Shown: positions 61,600-64,000 of the stretch, one piece after another
Position numbering within the stretch: position 1 is the first letter of the stretch
Layout: every line of letters begins with the position of its first letter
NCBI GenBank assembly: GCA_019914995.1
Contig: CM034127.1
Coordinates: 8,618,001-8,682,000 of the forward strand
DNA length: 64,000 nt
DNA from: Acanthochlamys bracteata
Lineage: Eukaryota; Streptophyta; Magnoliopsida; Pandanales; Velloziaceae
Reading direction: 5' to 3'
The notes under the pieces: generated by a model
Seen by the model: the letters and a program-made list of their open reading frames with translations, nothing else
Databases searched by the model: none
Told to the model about the DNA's origin: nothing
Program-made: the position numbers and the translations under genes

Positions 61600-61830
61600 C
61601 AGGTACAGCTAAGCTGCAGAAACTAAGAGGTCTGAAAGAAACTTCAATCAGAAGCATTCTTCGTGCAGAAGTATTATTGAACGTATTTTTGGCGTGTGGA
61701 AGCTCGTTTTAAAATTTTAGAAAAGATTTCGAGATTTCCAATTTGAAGTCACTGAGATACTATTATTGTTAAATGGCAATTCATAATTTTATCATAAAAG
61801 AAAACGTTTATGATTATGCGTTCTTAGTAG
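61600..61830 (+). pseudogene. PIF/Harbinger transposase remnant (plus)
   Basis: On the plus strand: ERNFNQKHSSCRSIIERIFG then VWK, a one-base shift, and KARF/LVLKF-KRFRDFQ, the same region as the minus-strand copy at 61090-61310 but in opposite orientation and with more upstream sequence (RHSS-R-IIER-FGV). Frameshifted and inactive. The two copies form an inverted pair about 330 bp apart. Confidence 0.65.
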
Positions 61831-62379
61831 TAGAATGTGGAAGTTTTATCCCATGAATCAAGAAGCATCTTGCAGTACATTCGATGTTATGTTGGTAGAG
61901 CTTGAGATTGGCATTTTTATCGGGATGATATTGTTATGAAAATGTATAATGGATGGTTATTTTTAACCAACGTGTGACTATTTGTTTATTCTCTTGTAAA
62001 TATTTAATGAGATAATATATTCAAAAATAACAATTCAGGTCAATATGAATTATTTTTAAAAAATTAAAATTTAATTTTTCTTAGATAAATGAATTATATT
62101 GAAAAATAATATAATAAAAAATCTTCTATTAAATAAATTTCATCTTAAATAAGCATTTATATAAAAAATCTTAATTTCATTGTTTCTTTTTAAAAAAGTA
62201 GATAAAGTGTCATTCTGTTCATTATAATATTACTTTTTAAAAAAATTAGTTGTATTAAAGAATATGCTATAGTATTTCATATACATCAATAATTATACTT
62301 GAAAAAAAAAATCATTTATTCAGATTTTTTCAATTGAAAAGTACTTTTTTATTAAAAAAACAAAAGCTCTTTTTTCTTA

Positions 62380-62660
62380 TCAAAAGTTTTATTTCAGAAA
62401 AGTTTTTTTTATAAATATTTTTAACATTTGTTTGGTTTAGTTTATCAAAAAAATTATTTTTTCAATTTTCAATTTTATATTTTCTAATACATATTTTATA
62501 GATATTTAAAAAATTATTTAAAAATTTAAAAAATATAGAAATATTTTACGTATTAAAAATTTTTTATCATATATTTTTATTATTTTTTAAATAAAAAAAA
62601 TAAACATATTTTTTATTTTAAAAAAATTTTATTTCATAACCACTTCCAAAATATTTGTTA
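62380..62660. repeat. AT-rich family A repeat
   Basis: TATAAATATTTTTAACATTTGTTTGG at the left, TTTAAAAATTTAAAAAATATAG and TTTCATAACCACTTCCAAAA at the right; matches family A, partly in inverted orientation. 62661-63370 has only AT-rich sequence with no gene. Confidence 0.4.
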
Positions 62661-63379
62661 GAGCTGTGAGCAGATTGTCCGGTGGCAAAAGCAATCGTAC
62701 ATGAAGAAGCTACTGTATTTATGTTAATCGATAACTAATAAGCCTTATAAACCGAAAGTCTTTTAAGACAAAACACAGAAACATTTAATAAATAACAAAG
62801 TAAAGTTCATAAGCTTGTTGCAGGTATCAATTAGTACCAAAGCATATTTAACATTTTACAATATATTAGTATATTAATTATTCATTATATTTATATTTTT
62901 AAAATTAATTTAATAACATGCTTTTAAACTAATTATTTAGGTACAATTAATTATTATTAATAGATACTAAAAGTTATTATTAGTATTACAAAAAATATTT
63001 TAGTAAAAAATTAAATAATATCTAAAAAGTTCATAAATTTTACATATATATTATCTATTGTATATTAAAACGTTTTATTATTTTATTCTCCATCAACTTT
63101 TCAGTTTTTTGTACGAAATATTTTTTCAACTTTTTTATAAAATATTTTTTATCTAAATACACAGCTTTTTAAAAAAGGTATTCAATAGTCACATTTTTAT
63201 AGAAATAAGTCATACAAAAAAGTTCTTTTTTAGAAAATTTAAAATTTTTCAGATTAGTAAACGGCGGCTTAACAAAATAATACAAAAAGAAAGCCAAACT
63301 CCAGTTTTATTTTTATAGATGTATCTCTAACAGTAAAATATAAATACAAATAGGAAGGTTTTTTCTTTCTTTCGAAACG

Positions 63380-63600
63380 TTTTTTAGCAGCATTTATTAA
63401 AGAAAAGTTTTTAAAAATAGTATATTTTAAATTTTTTAAAGATAATTTTATTTTTCTGATTAAAAAATTAAAGAAATAATAATAAAATTTTAATTTTTTT
63501 AAATATATATAAAATATTTTATTAAAAAATATGAAATAAAATATTAATGTGAAAAAGATAAATTGATAAGTTTAGCCGAATGATCACTTAAAAAAAAGAT
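63380..63600. repeat. AT-rich family A repeat
   Basis: A/T block with AAAGAAATAATAATAAAATT, TTTTTTAAATATATATAAAA and TATTAAAAAATATGAAATAA in the family A order, directly before the CT-rich gene-like leader at 63640. Confidence 0.4.
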
Positions 63601-63639
63601 AAATCTGCAGTAGAACAACTGGATTTTATTTATTTCTCC

Positions 63640-63980
63640 CTGTCCTGGCCTCTACTCATCTCTATTTCTTCTACTTCTCATCCTCCTCCACCGCCGGTGA
63701 ACCTTTGGTTTCGTTCTTTTCTAAGCATCTCACACCTTTCTTCCTCAGTCTCGTCTCTGCTGCTGCTTCACTTTTTTGTCCATGGGACAGTGAACGGAGC
63801 CGTTGTTCGCAACGCCGTTAGGTTTTCGTCGATAATTTATTCAGCAGGGGGAGATGAAAACAAGCGGTTCTTGTTAGTTTTCTTTTCTAATCCCTCTCCT
63901 AATCGATCATCCACTCCGTTCAACGAATTTTATCCGTGTTTTTATTTATATATATATATATATATATTTTGCTCTATCTA
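63640..63980 (+). other. Possible 5' end of a plus-strand gene
   Basis: Sharp shift to CT-rich, GC-richer sequence (CTCATCCTCCTCCACCGCCG) typical of a plant 5' leader. The frame from about 63697 (VNLWFRSFLSISHLSSSVSS, then LLLLHFFVHGTVNGAVVRNA) is open to beyond 63960 and looks like a hydrophobic signal or transit segment, but there is no ATG in that frame at its start. It may be leader sequence or a first exon cut by the window edge. No family recognised. Confidence 0.3.
63947..63967. repeat. (TA)n microsatellite
   Basis: Ten TA dinucleotides near the right edge. Confidence 0.8.
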
Positions 63981-64000
63981 AGAAAATTAGTAAGCTTATT

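Overview
The window reads as nuclear DNA of a eudicot plant. It has GT-AG spliced genes with long AT-rich introns, a chloroplast-targeted TatA/Tha4 gene, a plant-type DYW pentatricopeptide (PPR) gene, a plant-type GCN5 histone acetyltransferase and a dense load of plant transposons. No prokaryotic operon, CRISPR array, rRNA or tRNA gene was seen. Everything below comes from hand translation, splice-site reading and repeat matching, with no database search.

Three genes are solid. (1) A two-exon TatA/Tha4 thylakoid translocase gene on the minus strand (10905-13975; 142 aa). (2) An intronless PLS/E/DYW PPR gene on the plus strand (18837-21062; 741 aa). (3) GCN5/HAG1 on the minus strand (24689-51762). 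Its 13 exons, including a 44-nt micro-exon, splice in perfect phase to 565 aa with the HAT core and bromodomain intact. This gene fills about 42% of the window because its introns are packed with mobile elements.

Layout from left to right. 1-7 kb: transcript-like sequence with no recognised protein, plus AT-rich repeats. 7-9 kb: a cluster of AT-rich MITE-like repeats. 9.4 kb: an orphan translin first exon. 10.9-14.2 kb: TatA. 15-18.6 kb: duplicated fragments and two copies of a TAGGGGTGGCAA-ended hAT-type MITE. 18.8-21 kb: PPR. 21-24.6 kb: intergenic. 24.7-51.8 kb: GCN5, whose introns hold a third MITE copy, three decayed LINE fragments, a TIR-bounded element carrying receptor-kinase pieces, a decayed Ty1/copia element, and a TRIM-like element whose 3' LTR is split by a small hAT element. 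51.9-53.2 kb: AT-rich repeats. 53.5 kb: an orphan RS-domain exon with an in-frame stop. 55.9-60.9 kb: a nearly full-length hAT transposon with an exact 8-bp target duplication and a broken transposase, apparently the source family of the small hAT element in GCN5 intron 1. 61-62 kb: two opposed PIF/Harbinger transposase remnants. 63.6-64 kb: the possible 5' end of a further gene.

The three intact genes have no evident functional link: thylakoid protein export, organelle RNA editing and nuclear chromatin acetylation. The main story is genomic: an essential chromatin gene that grew to 27 kb by intronic transposon insertion while its coding sequence stayed intact, and an autonomous/non-autonomous hAT pair lying a few kilobases apart.
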